A stretch of DNA of 64,000 nt from Zygnema cylindricum. Lineage: Eukaryota > Streptophyta > Zygnematophyceae > Zygnematales > Zygnemataceae. The stretch spans positions 1 to 64,000 of the forward strand of contig JBBHKE010001463.1 of the NCBI GenBank assembly GCA_037447655.1, in the 5' to 3' direction. Below the pieces are notes generated by a model. The model was not told the origin of the DNA and did no database searches. It saw only the letters and a program-made list of their open reading frames with translations. The position numbers and the translations under genes were made by a program. This document shows, in pieces, positions 1 to 12,080 of the stretch (positions are counted from its first letter, which is position 1; the number at the start of each line of letters is the position of its first letter).

Positions 1-2239
1 GGGCGGGCGCGGTTAGTCGCGAAAAATCAAGATTCGGTTTTTTTTTTTTTCGTAAACGACGGTCGGTTAACGGTTAACAATTTTGGAGCGTGACAAAACT
101 CGGTCGGGCGTCGGTTACCCAGATTTTGAAAAAAAAAAAACGGTCGGTTTCGGGTATGAATTTTTTTGACTTTTGCGACCTCTGCACTACAGTAATAGCG
201 ATTCACGGTGCACTGAACGATACACCGAGTATCGCTACGCTTACGCCTTGGATCGCTAGTAGCGTTAGTAACAATAATTTGGTGCCCCCTTTAGACCCTC
301 GAAGCTAAAATACAATTAATGTTTCTATTTTTCCTTTTACGTTAACATATACCTAGCGAATGTTGTGTATCGAAGTCCCCTTGCCGATATTGATATCTAT
401 CTACAGTAATTTTGGGTATTTGATAATCGATAAATCACTATTACATATCGACAGACACAAAATCGTGATTATAACGATGACCATTGGTTATATTTCGAAC
501 ATCGAATTAATAGCGATGAGTTTTTACCCAATAGTCCAATACACAACATTGAAATAGCGGTTATACTATGGGAATGTGTCTCCAATGTAGTGATAGATGT
601 AATATTTGCGTTAGTGATTTTTGGCGTTAGGCAGATGAAACCATAATAGAGTTAACAACACTAATTCTTCCGCTACACTAATTACTGCTTTACACTACAA
701 GCTAATCACTCTACACTTATGGCAAATATTTATTCCAGGGTTCACCCTTTCTCTATACGACATCGTTGATTTTATACACATTAGGCTTCAAAGTTTTTTT
801 TAATCGAGGCAAATTTAAGCTTTCTTGGGTTGTGAAGTAGGATACACAGTCAAACGCCAAGTGTCGCACATACTCCCACTATGTTCTCAACTAAGTGTAC
901 AAGTGCCTCTCGTGTGGATGTTTTGTTTTTACATGGAGTGGCAATAACATCAGGTGACGTAGTTTTCACACAACCTCTATGATCCTATGTTTCCTCGCGA
1001 GCAACATTACATATCGATGTTACGCCTCGAGATGCAACAACCCCTCACTAACGTGACTACGGGCACAAAGACACAATTGATAGTTTCATAATATTTGATT
1101 CCGAGATCTTTGTGACCTTTGACTCTTTAGTTGACAATTATTACTTGACCCCGTTGGACGATCTTTTAAAGTTAGAGGACCGGACAACCCATTCACTAAC
1201 TCTCATGTCACTTTTCAACGCCAATGTATCCCTACGCCCTTTAACGTTATTGAGTTTTGTCGCCCTTAGACGTTCTCATGTTTCACCCCTTAATTGACAT
1301 AGCATGGTGGTGAATGATGGTCGATGATTATGAGACTTACCCCCACGTCTCCTGGCACATATAAACGATATTCGTAATTTAGATCTATAGTGTGGCATAA
1401 TATTAGGCTCAACTGTCCAAGGTAGTTTCTAGTATTTTTACGGTTTGGGTTTTGTTTTTTGTTTGTGTTTTACTTGCTTTTCCTTTTAGGCTTTTATTGT
1501 TGTTGAACCTTTGTTGTGCTTTTTGTTTTTCACGATTTTGGTCGTTTTCCTTTGGTGGTCATCAATCATTTTCAAATTTCAATCTTGTTTTGTACTTTGA
1601 TGCTCTTACCATCTAGTTTACCGAATAAATCTTTTTCTATATAAGACTAAAGTTTGATTTCATGGAAAAAAGTAAAATAAAGTTCGATCCACCCGTTCGA
1701 ATTCAGAGAGGGTACAATAATTAGTTGCTCGTCGTCTTTTTCTGATAAAAGATTGGAATCAAGCAGCCACCGATTAGCAAAAAAAAACGTGAAAGTTCAA
1801 CCTTTTGAAAAATGAAATGTAACGTTTTAGACCTATTGGACTAATATCCGTGGCGAAACATTTATGGTTCGGACTTCAATATTGTACCGTACACAAAAGC
1901 ATCATTTCAAGGTAAAATAAAGATTGATATCTAAGATCTGTTGGGTTCGAACACGCGGCTACAGAAAGTGTAGGGTCAAATGAGACAAAATAGATAGTGT
2001 TGGGTATCGCGTAAATTCATATCGCGATAATTTCGATATTCAATATATTGAATATCGATCGAGCAACCTTCTCGATATATCGTACAAAGACCAACATAAA
2101 CTATCGCGATATATATCGCGATCTCTAGTATTTTATAAATTTAATATTTAATATTTTAATTTAATATATTATTTTAGCGAAAAAAACAAATTGTTTGATA
2201 CGCCACGTACGACTTGATTTTCGTTCCGTGACTTAAAGG
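1..2239. other. Intergenic, transposon debris
   Basis: No reading frame here looks like a real gene. A right-type transposon end (AGTAATAGCGATTCACGGTG, 191-210) matches the inverted repeats of the element family described at 2242-12100; its partner would lie left of the window. A hAT-like end starting TAGTGTTGGGTATCGCG sits near 1995, followed by two perfect palindromes (24 bp at 2034-2057 and 20 bp at 2103-2122). The rest is AT-rich sequence without a recognisable feature. Confidence 0.5.
1995..2125. repeat. hAT-like end with perfect palindromes
   Basis: The segment opens with TAGTGTTGGGTATCGCG, close to the terminal repeat of the hAT-like element at 47130-47895. It then contains a 24-bp perfect palindrome (2034-2057, centre AATATATT) and a 20-bp perfect palindrome (2103-2122, TCGCGA arms around TATATA). 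No partner end was found, so it may be a truncated copy or a compact foldback remnant. Confidence 0.4.
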
Positions 2240-5029
2240 TACACCGTGAATCGTTATTAGCGTATAGAAATTATTAGTGCGGATAAAGAATTAGTGTGAT
2301 GGATTCTAATTTGTGTATCAATCCCATTTTCAAAAAAATGTTTAATTGTAATTTTTTCATAACGTTGTTTTGGGTATACATGATCCGCCGTCATAACATA
2401 TACGTTAAAATAGGTGGAAGTACAAATTATGACAATCCGTACGACGTCGAGTCCTTCTAGTGTAAAAATCCATAATTCTATTTTGGGCTTGCGGATATAC
2501 AATAATTACGCCGTTCATAACTATACACTAAAATAGGTACGGATAAAAACCGTCGAAACGTACGGGTTTATTTACTTTCATTTAAGTTCATTCATGATTC
2601 TAATAAGCGAATGTTTTGCATGCGGTGAATTGATAACATTAAAAATGGTGCGAGGACAACATAGGGCGAAACGTACATTGTCACGTCATAAAGTCGATTC
2701 CATGCATCGGGTTGTTAAACACCAGTTACGTTATAACGCTATGTAACCGTACAACTTCAATATGTTCATTCAGTTAGATTTGTATTGTATAATGAACGAA
2801 ACTATAACGGAAGGTATTCTATGTGTACGTTTCGTTCCACATAACGTACATTGAACTCAGTGATTGATTTATATTTCCTTGTCGTTCGCGGAGAGAACGA
2901 ACGTTGTGTTGTGTGACGTTAAATAAGGACCCTTAATCTTAATAAGGTGCCCAGTGGGTTGCTTTATTAGAGCGTTGTTCCATTAGGCGGTCTTAGTAAA
3001 CGTCTAAAATTCGTTTACTGAAGAGACAATTCCATTGTGTCAGGTCAGTAACCGACATTTTTTTTGCGTAGCACAGTTTGATTGGTCCACCTAGTAGATA
3101 AATGTGATTCTGGTAATCTCTACAGAATCTCTAATAGCATATTCTGACCACACATTTTTACAAACGAAGGTAAAAAGTGACTCGTACGACTTATTGAATA
3201 AAATCTGTACGGGTGGACGAAACTTAAAATTTGTAAAAACGTACGAAAATGTCAGAATGGTCAGTGGATGGCGACAGACGCGTGAAACAATATCCTCCGT
3301 CAAAGATTTTCTTGCGGCTTCCGGTGGCCTCGCATCCTCCTGGGCGGAAGGCACATGTCATGTGAGACGTGTACCAACCTAGTCTCGCGTTCGTCGTGGA
3401 TATTTGTTCAATTTTCCACGAGGCACAATGCAATTCGTTCAGGCGCTGGGAATTGACCTACTCGGGGTCACTTGTTGCGAACTGAAAGTGTCAGACGATG
3501 TCATATCCGATTATGCATCCGACGGTCCACATTAACGCCCATAAACATGGAGAATCAAATCCCTTATTCAGTAGCCTTGTTTTCTGAATTTTTTTTTTTG
3601 GGTACGGCACTGTACGGAACAGTACGGATTTCAGTAAACAACGTCATTTTTCCCCTAATGGAACCTTGCCCTTAGAATCAATGCATTGAAATATTGGGAC
3701 TTAAGACTAATAACGATGCGTTGACTTAGATCAAACGTCAAACAAACCTCTTATTAGTATCACTGTTAATTCTAATTGAACATAAAACGAACAAAAAACA
3801 CATATTAGGATACATGTTAATTCTAATTGGCGGTAATCCAGCGACGAAAGCTGATCATGCGTCGTCGTAAGATTATCATTGGTTGTTGCTGAAAACACGT
3901 GGCATGTTTGTCATCCACGCATTCCCAAAGATGGTCGCGTTTCATAGATGACGTTAAAACAACCGATTGTCGGGGTAACGACGCCGCATTTTTTCCAATC
4001 ATCTTTTTGCCGTACAACATGTAAGCTGGAGGTGTTTTTATGGCGCTATGAACATTACACCGACGACGTAAGTTTTGAAATATTTTGGCAATTTTAAAGC
4101 AAATTTTTACGAGATCCCACTTATATTCTCGCGTTTTGAAATATTTTTAAATTGAAAGTCGTGCTAAAATTCAAAGTCTAGATTCTAACTGAAAAAAATA
4201 AAATGGCAAATCCCTCTATTGCATTTCGTGTATTATATAAATGTAGTTTTGATAATGGCAACAACACTATCGTTACTTCTTCCTCATTTGCTTAGGTTGA
4301 CATTTTCTTCCTTTTCGGCTGCTGCTACTTCTTTTTTTTTAGGTGATATTAATTGTTTGAGAGTATGTGGACCCTTAATAGAATTTGGGGCGCCAACCCG
4401 GGCAATAAAAACAACAATCCCCATAACGCTCAGGTTGAACAAGATGAGGAAAATGAAAGAAACGATGAGGAAAACGCATATCCGAACAAGGAAGAGAGTG
4501 AGGCGGAAATCAAAACGTCGGTAGACCCGGCGGCCATTGTGGAAGGTTTTTTCCGTCCTCGGCCAATACAAAAGAACGTGTCTCCCACCGTAAAGTTCAA
4601 CACGTGTCGACTAAGGCAACTCGGATGCGAGTAATACACTGGATGCTGAAAGACTGTGAAAATAACGGCTCAGCTGAACTCATTCGAAGGGCCATAAGAA
4701 AGTTTCCCGAGCATTTTACCGGAGTGTACGGTATGAGTAAGCCATTTCAACCAAACGTTCTCCCATTTATTAAATGATTTCGTTTCCTCCATCCTTTTGT
4801 GTTATTATTCTCATTCACAATGTGTTGTTATATTTTAATTTTGTTGTGCTTTTAAATTATTTGTACAATATTATTTTGGAACGTCGCCTTTCTCTCTCAA
4901 ACTACATACTGACTTCTCACTAACTCTCCATTAGTGCGTGTTTTTCTATATTGTCGACTACTTTGCGTTGTTTTGTTATTTTTTAGTATTATTTTCCAAG
5001 TGTCTTGCGATTTCTTTATGATGACAACG

Positions 5030-5325
5030 TACTAGCGATGACGTGTATTTTTCGTGGTGGACGCGACGACATCATGTCGGCGCTTCAATGATGGATACGA
5101 CAAAATAATTGAATGGATGAGGATAACTTATTAAGTCGAAATTGTGAATGACGGACGAGAGTGGTTCGTCGTTTAGACTAAACCACCAACGCCATTAGTT
5201 CAGATAATCCAACGTTGGTATTCTCGCATGTAATTCGCGCACGACGACATTGTTTCGTCGAACCAATATTGGGAAACTCGAATAAAGTCGAACGCTCGAC
5301 GACATTCTGTCGTCGCTTTAATGTC
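5030..5325. repeat. Cluster of CGACGA/TCGTCG short dyads
   Basis: Several short imperfect dyads of the form GCGACGACA-spacer-TGTCGTCGC occur here, for example around 5067-5090, 5241-5260 and 5300-5322. Related dyads recur at 7205-7262 and 9588-9980. Such arrays resemble subterminal transposase-binding repeats of plant-type DNA transposons. This cluster and the one at 7205 flank the unknown reading frame at 5500-6855. Confidence 0.45.
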
Positions 5326-5499
5326 GGTTTATAAGTCGCAGGGCCAACAATTCAATTTTCCGAATGTGAATATTAGACTATTTTTAAAGCTAGACTATCT
5401 CAGTTAAGGTTTTAGTAAAAGAGCATATTTTACGTTGTTTTTGTCTCCCTCAATTGTGTATTTTCATTTTTATCACTTAAACAAAAGTTTTGTCTTTAA

Positions 5500-6855
5500 A
5501 TGGAGGGGGGTCAACGACCATTCAAACGAATACGCTCTGCCATTCCGAGGGGATTTCGTCCACTACCAACAACGACCGCGATCGGGGGTGATATACATGG
5601 AAGGGAGAACTTAGAGAGGGAAAGGGGTGTAACCGAATGAGTGTTGGGGAATAGGGTGGAACCGGAAGAGGGCGGTACAGAAAGGGTTGGAATGGAGTTG
5701 GTTTTGAGGGAGGGGGAAGAATCGGGTGTTGACATAGATGAGATGGAGGAAACTGAGGCGGTGGGGAGGGAAGGGAGGGGTACGGAGAGGGTAATAAGGG
5801 GAAGTGTGGTGGAGCGGGAATTACCAAATGAAGGGATTAGAGCGGACGAAGAAGGTGGCCGCGAAGTAGAAGAGGGTATGGAGGTAGACAAGGAATATGA
5901 AACCTCGAGAATTTCGTCGGACGAGTCTATTGAGGAAGGGGAAGAGCCTACGGAAGAGGAGGAAGAACAGGAAGAAACCGAATCGTTGGACATTCCGGTC
6001 ACAAAATACAACGACGATCCCTTAACCTCGGACCGACAATCTTCGGAGAGCTCGGAGAGACGCATGGAGGAATAATATGGAGACGACGACGAGGTTGTCG
6101 CTTTTCCACCATCACCGAATCGTGATAGAGCTTTTGTGGCGTGACCAAGGACCAAGGACCAAGGACCGTAGATTCCGGTCGAGCGTGATGTGGTAATCCG
6201 AAAGGAAGAACCCGATTGGTTTTTCCCGCCTCCAGTCGGAGATGAGGCCATGGATGGCTTCCGACCGACGGCTGCCCATAACATCCTGATCGAGGATTGG
6301 TCGTGCTATTGGCGTTACGGTGAGGCTCGGCCTATTGACCAGTGGTTAAACCCCGTCCCGGAAATTCTCGACATCCCTCGGGATGTCCCCGCCCACCCAA
6401 CATGGTTGTATATCACATCATACAACCATGCGTCAAATTTCCCATACATTAGGCATTTTCAGCCTAATGACAAACGTTTCACATGGATTTTACGTCGACC
6501 GATTTGATTTGAAATAGATGTCCCGGAATTAATCCAACATTATCACCCTTGGGACCCACGGTTATTTACCATTCTACGTCGTGCAATTCATATTCTGGAA
6601 CTAAATGAATTTTTAGATGCTCGAAGTGCAGTCTTACAACGCTTCCGAAATGTGCAAGTGAGGCGTACGTATCTTTGAGAAATTCCGAGGGTCCCACATG
6701 TTGATGAGCCCCCTCCACCACCGGAAGTAGAACAATTGAGGAATGAAGTTCAAAATCTCAATCGCCGTTTGGAGGCTCAAGAAATAGCGATGATAACGGT
6801 TCGTCGCTTAATTAATAATTTAACTCAAGAGCTTGCTGACATTAGGCGACGTTGA
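5500..6855 (+). pseudogene. Decayed long reading frame, unknown protein (acidic N half, coiled-coil C end)
   Basis: I do not recognise this protein. From ATG 5500 one single frame reads through about 450 codons, interrupted only by in-frame stops near 5638, 6073, 6142, 6169, 6505 and 6676, ending at a stop near 6853. No frame change is needed, so the frame was once coding. The N-terminal half (about 5640-6075) is strongly acidic (runs such as EEGEEPTEEEEEQEETES). A conserved-looking core follows (6190-6507; EDWSCYWRYGEARPIDQW, PTWLYITSYNHASNFPY). The C-terminal part has a proline stretch and a probable coiled coil (EVEQLRNEVQNLNRRLEAQE). Four of the internal stops are TGA where CGA (Arg) would fit, the change expected from deamination of methylated CpG. 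It lies inside intron 1 of the transposase pseudogene between dyad clusters, so it probably belongs to a nested element. Confidence 0.55.
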
Positions 6856-7204
6856 TGGGAGATGACGAGGGTCAATTTCGTGGCCTTCATTCGAAGGAGA
6901 GGTATCCCGATTTAGCCCTCAGCCTACATTGGGTGCCACAATTTTGTTTATTTTTTTTATTTATCATACAAGTGTGAATTTAATATTTCTCTCCATTTTT
7001 TTCACAAAATGAATGTTAATTCGACTTTAAGTCATACATTTGGTTTTTTTGATATCGCCATTGTGTTTGATAATCCTCTTTCTCGGCTTAATGACAACAC
7101 AAGGTCGTCGCTAGTTCGTCCACGAACTGAGGATTTCTCATTGGTGGTTGGCAACTCACTACGTATCAACGATGTTTCTAAAAACAAAAAATTAACTCTG
7201 CAGA

Positions 7205-7262
7205 TATAACGACGAGTTTCTGTCGTCGCTGAATCTGCGACAGCAACTATTCGTCGCTGAAT
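7205..7262. repeat. CGACGA/TCGTCG dyads
   Basis: Two further dyads (GACGAGTTTCTGTCGTCGCT and a GCGACAG...TTCGTCGCTGA pair) lie just before the transposase exon 2 acceptor at 7355. With the cluster at 5030-5325 they bracket the unknown frame at 5500-6855. Confidence 0.4.
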
Positions 7263-9587
7263 ATTGTTGTTTCTTTTTAGAGTCGTTCCAATTTTTTATA
7301 CGACTTTCCATTCAAGAATCTCATTAATATTTTTGACATTGTTTATTGTTTATAGGGTACCAAAAGGCCAAGCGATGTTGGGTAGAGAGGAGGTCCACGC
7401 TTGGCGGAATACGAGAGACAACCCGGACGTTCTCTACTTCTAGTTTTGGGACGAGATCGGTGGCGGTTACCAAGGCTTTGCCGGGACGAGGAAGGAAGGA
7501 AGCCGCTTGGGTCACTGTTATACAGAAGGAGTTAGTTTAAGATTTTAAACGTTTTAAGAAAGCGTGTATGAAGATGTCCACCACAATTCTCAGGGACATC
7601 GCTAAGGACATAATAAGAGAAAGGAGGAAAGAGTACGACCCGGAATGGTTCAACAATGATGGGTCGGAAATACATCCAATCATAAATAAAAGGTGGGTGC
7701 AGAGGTGTCAAGAGAAGCACAACATTGTTGTGGGTGCACAAAAGCGGAAACTACAATGTAGTCTCGAGAAAGAGGAATACATTGAGCGTACCGTAGCCTT
7801 CCACATGAACGTTCTAAAGCGGGGGTTTGAATCTGGTGAGTCACTCTTCATTACGAATATAGTTTAATAACGTTTCCTTTTTTTTGTGTTTTGTTTTCGT
7901 TGTATTCCCTACTTAACGGAGTATACAAAAAATAACTAAATTTGTTTTGGCTTGGCGGCGAATGTATAACAGGACTTTTCAACCAAGACCTCATGGAAAA
8001 CATGGACGAAACTCACATGATAGTCAACACCGATAATGGAAAAACTTTGGGGTTTAGAGGGGATGAAGTGGTAAAATACGTTGATGTTGCCGCAGGAGGC
8101 GAATCCATGACTCTCATAGTGAGACTAAGTGGAGGGGTGAACGCTCGTATGGAGAACCCAATGATAATTTTTGCAAATCGTGCAAGAAGTTACCCGATAC
8201 AAGGTTTACCGGACAACGTCCCGGGTGTGTTTTTTCTCCCTCATCTAATGTTTTCATTTTATTTTTGATGTCTTTTTGACTTTAATGGATTTTTATCTAT
8301 TTCTCTCCAACCATGTTTTTGTGTTTCATTATTTTATCTATATCTCTTTACCTTGTCCTCGCATACCTCATCCCCCTTTCTCCTACTACAAAATATGGGT
8401 TTTTTTTTTCTTTAACACTCTGATTTCTCTTATCTAAAATAATGACTCATATTATAAGCTTTTTATGGTACACGTAGCTTACTTTCCCTCTAATGCATAA
8501 ATAAGCAAGCATTAAAAAATGCTAGTTTTTTTCCTTTTTTTGTCTATTATATATCTTTTTAGGTGTTTGTTACCGGACTGGTCTGAAGAGATGGAATGAT
8601 AAAACGGTGTTCCCACAATGGGTCGAAGAGGCGAGGTCTTACCAAGGGGATCGAGATGGACGTAAAAAAATTATCTTCCTGGTCAACTGCGGTGGTTACA
8701 ATACGTCCGATGAGTTGGAGCGAGTTTTAGAGGCCAAAAACATTGTGTTACAATATTTTCCACCTAATGCAACGCATCTTGTCCAAACGGCCGACTCCTT
8801 CGTGATTTCCAAAATCAAGGACGTGTGGAGTTGCATTTGGGACGGTTGGAAGGCGAAAGGAATTGCGAACGGTTAATAGGCTAAACCTTTTAGCCGTGGA
8901 TGGTTCGGTAAACTGGTTGGACCCGGTAAAGCTTTTTTTTTTTAAATTGGCGAGGGACTCTATTCGAGAGGTCAATACGATGAGAGACAAAAACAGAATG
9001 AGTTATCAAGAAAAGCCATGATTCAATATGGCTTGTCTTTACGCGACAAAAAGTGGCTCACATAACAACTGCAAGGCATAATCAGCAAATATCGCAACCA
9101 CTTCGAAGGCGAAGCTGTGGAACCTCCTTGCCCGATGGCGAGGGAATTCCTCCAAAATTTTGAAGATGCTGACAGTCAACAAAACAACATTTTCAATGAG
9201 GGAGGGATGAGCGGCAACAAGTTTTAAATATATTACATGACTGCGCATTGTTTTTTTTAATATATATTAGTTTGGGAATAGTTATTTAATTATAGAGAGG
9301 GAATAGCAGTTAAACTGGTGCCTGATTAATGTAGACAGTTCATGGATTCTAGTATTATTTGACTTCATAGGATAGAGCAGATTTCGTATGTGTGTATGGT
9401 TTTTTATATGGGAAAATAAAATTTCGTTTTTTATGAAGTAAAAAACCCTTGTATGTCGTAGAATTTGATATATTTTATAAAATTCTTATGTATTTACCTT
9501 CAGATGTTGTTAATGTGGTGTTGAAAATTCTAGTGTGTTTGTATTATGGAATTATATATTTTGTTGCAATTTACATCCTACCCTAAT

Positions 9588-9980
9588 CAGCGACGACTAT
9601 GCTTCGTCGTTTGTTCATCATCCTTCTCGGAAATTAATAAGTTGTTATTTTCATAAACAACATATTCATCGCATTGAGTAATGGTTGCTCTTGCAGCGAC
9701 GATAATTCGTCCTCGCATGACAGTAATTTAGGGGGGGAGAAATTTGATTATCATATCTGACAAAGCAGAGGTTGTGTCGTCGCTAAATGGAATTCAGCAA
9801 CGAAACAGTTTCATCATCGTATCTGAGAAAATAAAGTATGTTTTGTCACTAGAAGGAAATTCAGCGACAAAACAATGTTCTCACCATCTCCGACAAAGCA
9901 GAGTTTGTCGTCACTGAATTGAATCATGGAAGCCTTTGTGGAAACCTTTCAGCGTCGAGGTTGTTTCGTCGCTGATTCAG
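9588..9980. repeat. Second cluster of CGACGA/TCGTCG dyads
   Basis: This stretch repeats a theme of CAGCGACGA...TTCGTCG and GTCGTCGCTGAAT blocks at about 9588-9613, 9694-9712, 9775-9790, 9870-9920 and 9955-9978. Some are separated by similar linkers (TTTCATCATCGTATCTGA, TCTCACCATCTCCGACAAAG). It follows the transposase 3' end by about 360 bp. Confidence 0.45.
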
Positions 9981-12080
9981 AAAGTTTCAGTTTTCAAATT
10001 ACATAGATATTATTATATTTTTATCAAATAACAACCTTAATTTTATGTCAAAAAACTCATTTTGACTAGACTGAAACCATTAACACAGTAATGAAAATGA
10101 AACCAAAGTATTCCGGGTAGGAAAAGCAAAGATCATGAAAAATACACGTTGTGAAGTAAAATAATAAAAAAAATCATATTTGGAGCATATACAGATGATT
10201 CACAAATGAAAAAATGCAAAGTACATGAAATATATTTAAATGCGGTAATATCAACGAAACAACATAAAGTAATTAGAAAAACACACAATGAATACAAAAT
10301 ATATAAAAAGTTGACACAAATAAGATTATTCATTAAAAACAATGGGAAAAGAGGTACATAAATTTTAAATTTCATGATAAACTTTGTTTACAACGTTAAA
10401 CTAAAACAAAAAATTAACTAAGGCCTATTAATCTGCAGTATTCAACAAATCTCTAAATAGTATTGAATTATTAACGTTTCTGCTTGTAACTGGGAAATCC
10501 TCTTAAAATGATTTTAAAAATCTTTATATTTTACACACACTAACTAAGTATCCACCATCCGTGATAGCAAATATAGATCCATAGAAAGCTCTTGACGGTA
10601 TACTCCATGCGATTTCGTATGTTCCAATACCTTCAACATGATATTTTATTCTTCCCTATATCGTATGTTTTCGTGGGGTGTTCTCTAATACAACAGGCCG
10701 TCAGATATACCCTCATCATCAGTGACAGATCATAAAAAATATGAAAGAAAAATATAACAGATTAGTACAGGGTAGAGGGGCTTGAAAAATATTACGTGAA
10801 AAAGAAGAAGAACAGAGAGGGACACAGAACGAAAATGAGAGTAAAATAGGAAAAAAACTAGTCTGAAAGAATAACAAAGAAAGGATATGAGACAGAAAGA
10901 GGGAGAGAGAGAAGATGGGAAGAAGAGAGCAAGAGAAAAGGGTACGGAGAGTGAATGGGAAAAATGTGGGAGATGGACGATTCGTAGAGAGAAAGGTTAA
11001 AGGATAAAAAGGAAGAGAAAATGAAGGGGGAAGAACAATGAGGTAGAGAGCGCAAGAGAGATGTTTAAAAATGCTGAGCTGCGCACTTACCAATGATTTC
11101 CTAATAATCCCATAAATACATAGCGACGATGTTGGCGCGACCTTTATTGTTGTTTCTCCATATTATGGTCTAACCAACTGCCGCTGTAAACCCTAGAAAT
11201 AGGCATATATTACAAGATGCCACTAGACTAAGTGAGGCAGCGGGGCGATGACACGCATCCTGCCCTAAAAATAGTGACATTGTGTAAAAATGGATATGCG
11301 AGATTCAAAAGCCTGCCATCAGGAAATGAGGATGTGGTTGAGATTTGTCTGACCACAAAATCCCTTTTTTGTGTAATATCCGCATATGCCGTTGGATTGT
11401 TACCAATTCTTGTTTTGAAGGGCGCCGCGTTTTTTCAATTCTAAATTTTGTAACTTCACTGTAATATGTACACAATATGACACTAATTTGTTGTTGTTTT
11501 GTGAAACATAACCCATTTTAGAATAAAACTTAACTCTAATATGCGTCTTGTTCGTTTAAAGGTCTGGTATTACCGTTATGTACCCTAAAAAACCCTTTAA
11601 TAGTGTAAACATATATTCTATTAATCTCGCAGGATCGAAAATAGAGTTAAAGGGGCACCGTATTAAACTTAGCTTTCCTCAACTATCAACATGTGTAAGT
11701 GTGCAACACTACATTTATGTAACATGGACAGTTTTTAACTTGTGCACATGTTATCACTTCACATTGACACACAAAAAAACAAACGTCTGAATGTACGCGA
11801 ACGCCTATTTTGGAAATTGGACTCCGCTAATTTCCTAAGCGCAGCTTTGTATGCGACCGACATAAGTTAACCAAAATTTCCGTACGGATGTCGGTAACGA
11901 AGTACACTGTTGTACGAACAAATAACTTCCGTACAACACACTATTAACGAATACAGTACGGTCATACCATTGACGATATTTTACTAGAACCGTAATTAAT
12001 GTCAAAGATAAATTAGATTCAATCACTGTATTTCGGGTATCAATGTCAAAATTTTGCGGTGCCGGTATATCGTACATAAG
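9981..12080. other. Non-coding, includes purine-rich tract
   Basis: No supported gene. About 10740-11075 is strongly purine-rich on the plus strand (GAAAGA/GAGAGG type). This gives long pyrimidine-only translations on the minus strand that are low-complexity artefacts. The remainder is AT-rich. Confidence 0.5.

Larger units (their letters stand above)
4571..9225 (+). pseudogene. DDE_1 (pogo-like) transposase pseudogene, four exons
   Basis: A cut-and-paste transposase remnant. Exon 1 (about 4571-4730) has an N-terminal segment ending FPEHFTGVYG. Exon 2 (7356-7835) continues with YQKAKRCWVERR and DIAKDIIRERRKEYDPEW. Exon 3 (7973-8224) has MDETHMIVNTDNGKTLGFRG and the SYPIQGLPDNVPG block. Exon 4 (8563 to about 9225) has VCYRTG, FPQWVEEAR, FPPNATHLVQ and ADSFVISKIK. 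The three introns have GT/AG borders and joining keeps the phase at each. The first catalytic Asp (MDET) and the third (ADSFV) are visible. The second, expected as VDNCGGHN, reads VNCGGYN, so the Asp codon is missing. There is a TAA stop in exon 2 (7539-7541) and stops plus frame changes after 8876. Intron 1 (4731-7355) is long and holds another decayed reading frame. Confidence 0.75.

Noticed and set aside
5511-6284. Serine-rich 257-codon open frame on the minus strand
   Set aside because: It is the antisense of the acidic, GA-rich part of the plus-strand frame at 5500-6855. Low-complexity composition alone keeps it open; no domain or splice partner is seen.
5500-6855. Alternative genetic code in which TGA encodes an amino acid
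   Set aside because: Stops of all three kinds interrupt the pseudogenes, the START gene itself ends in TGA, and CGA-to-TGA decay explains the excess.
10719-11093. Phe/Ser/Leu-rich minus-strand open frames
   Set aside because: Antisense of a purine-rich tract; composition artefact.
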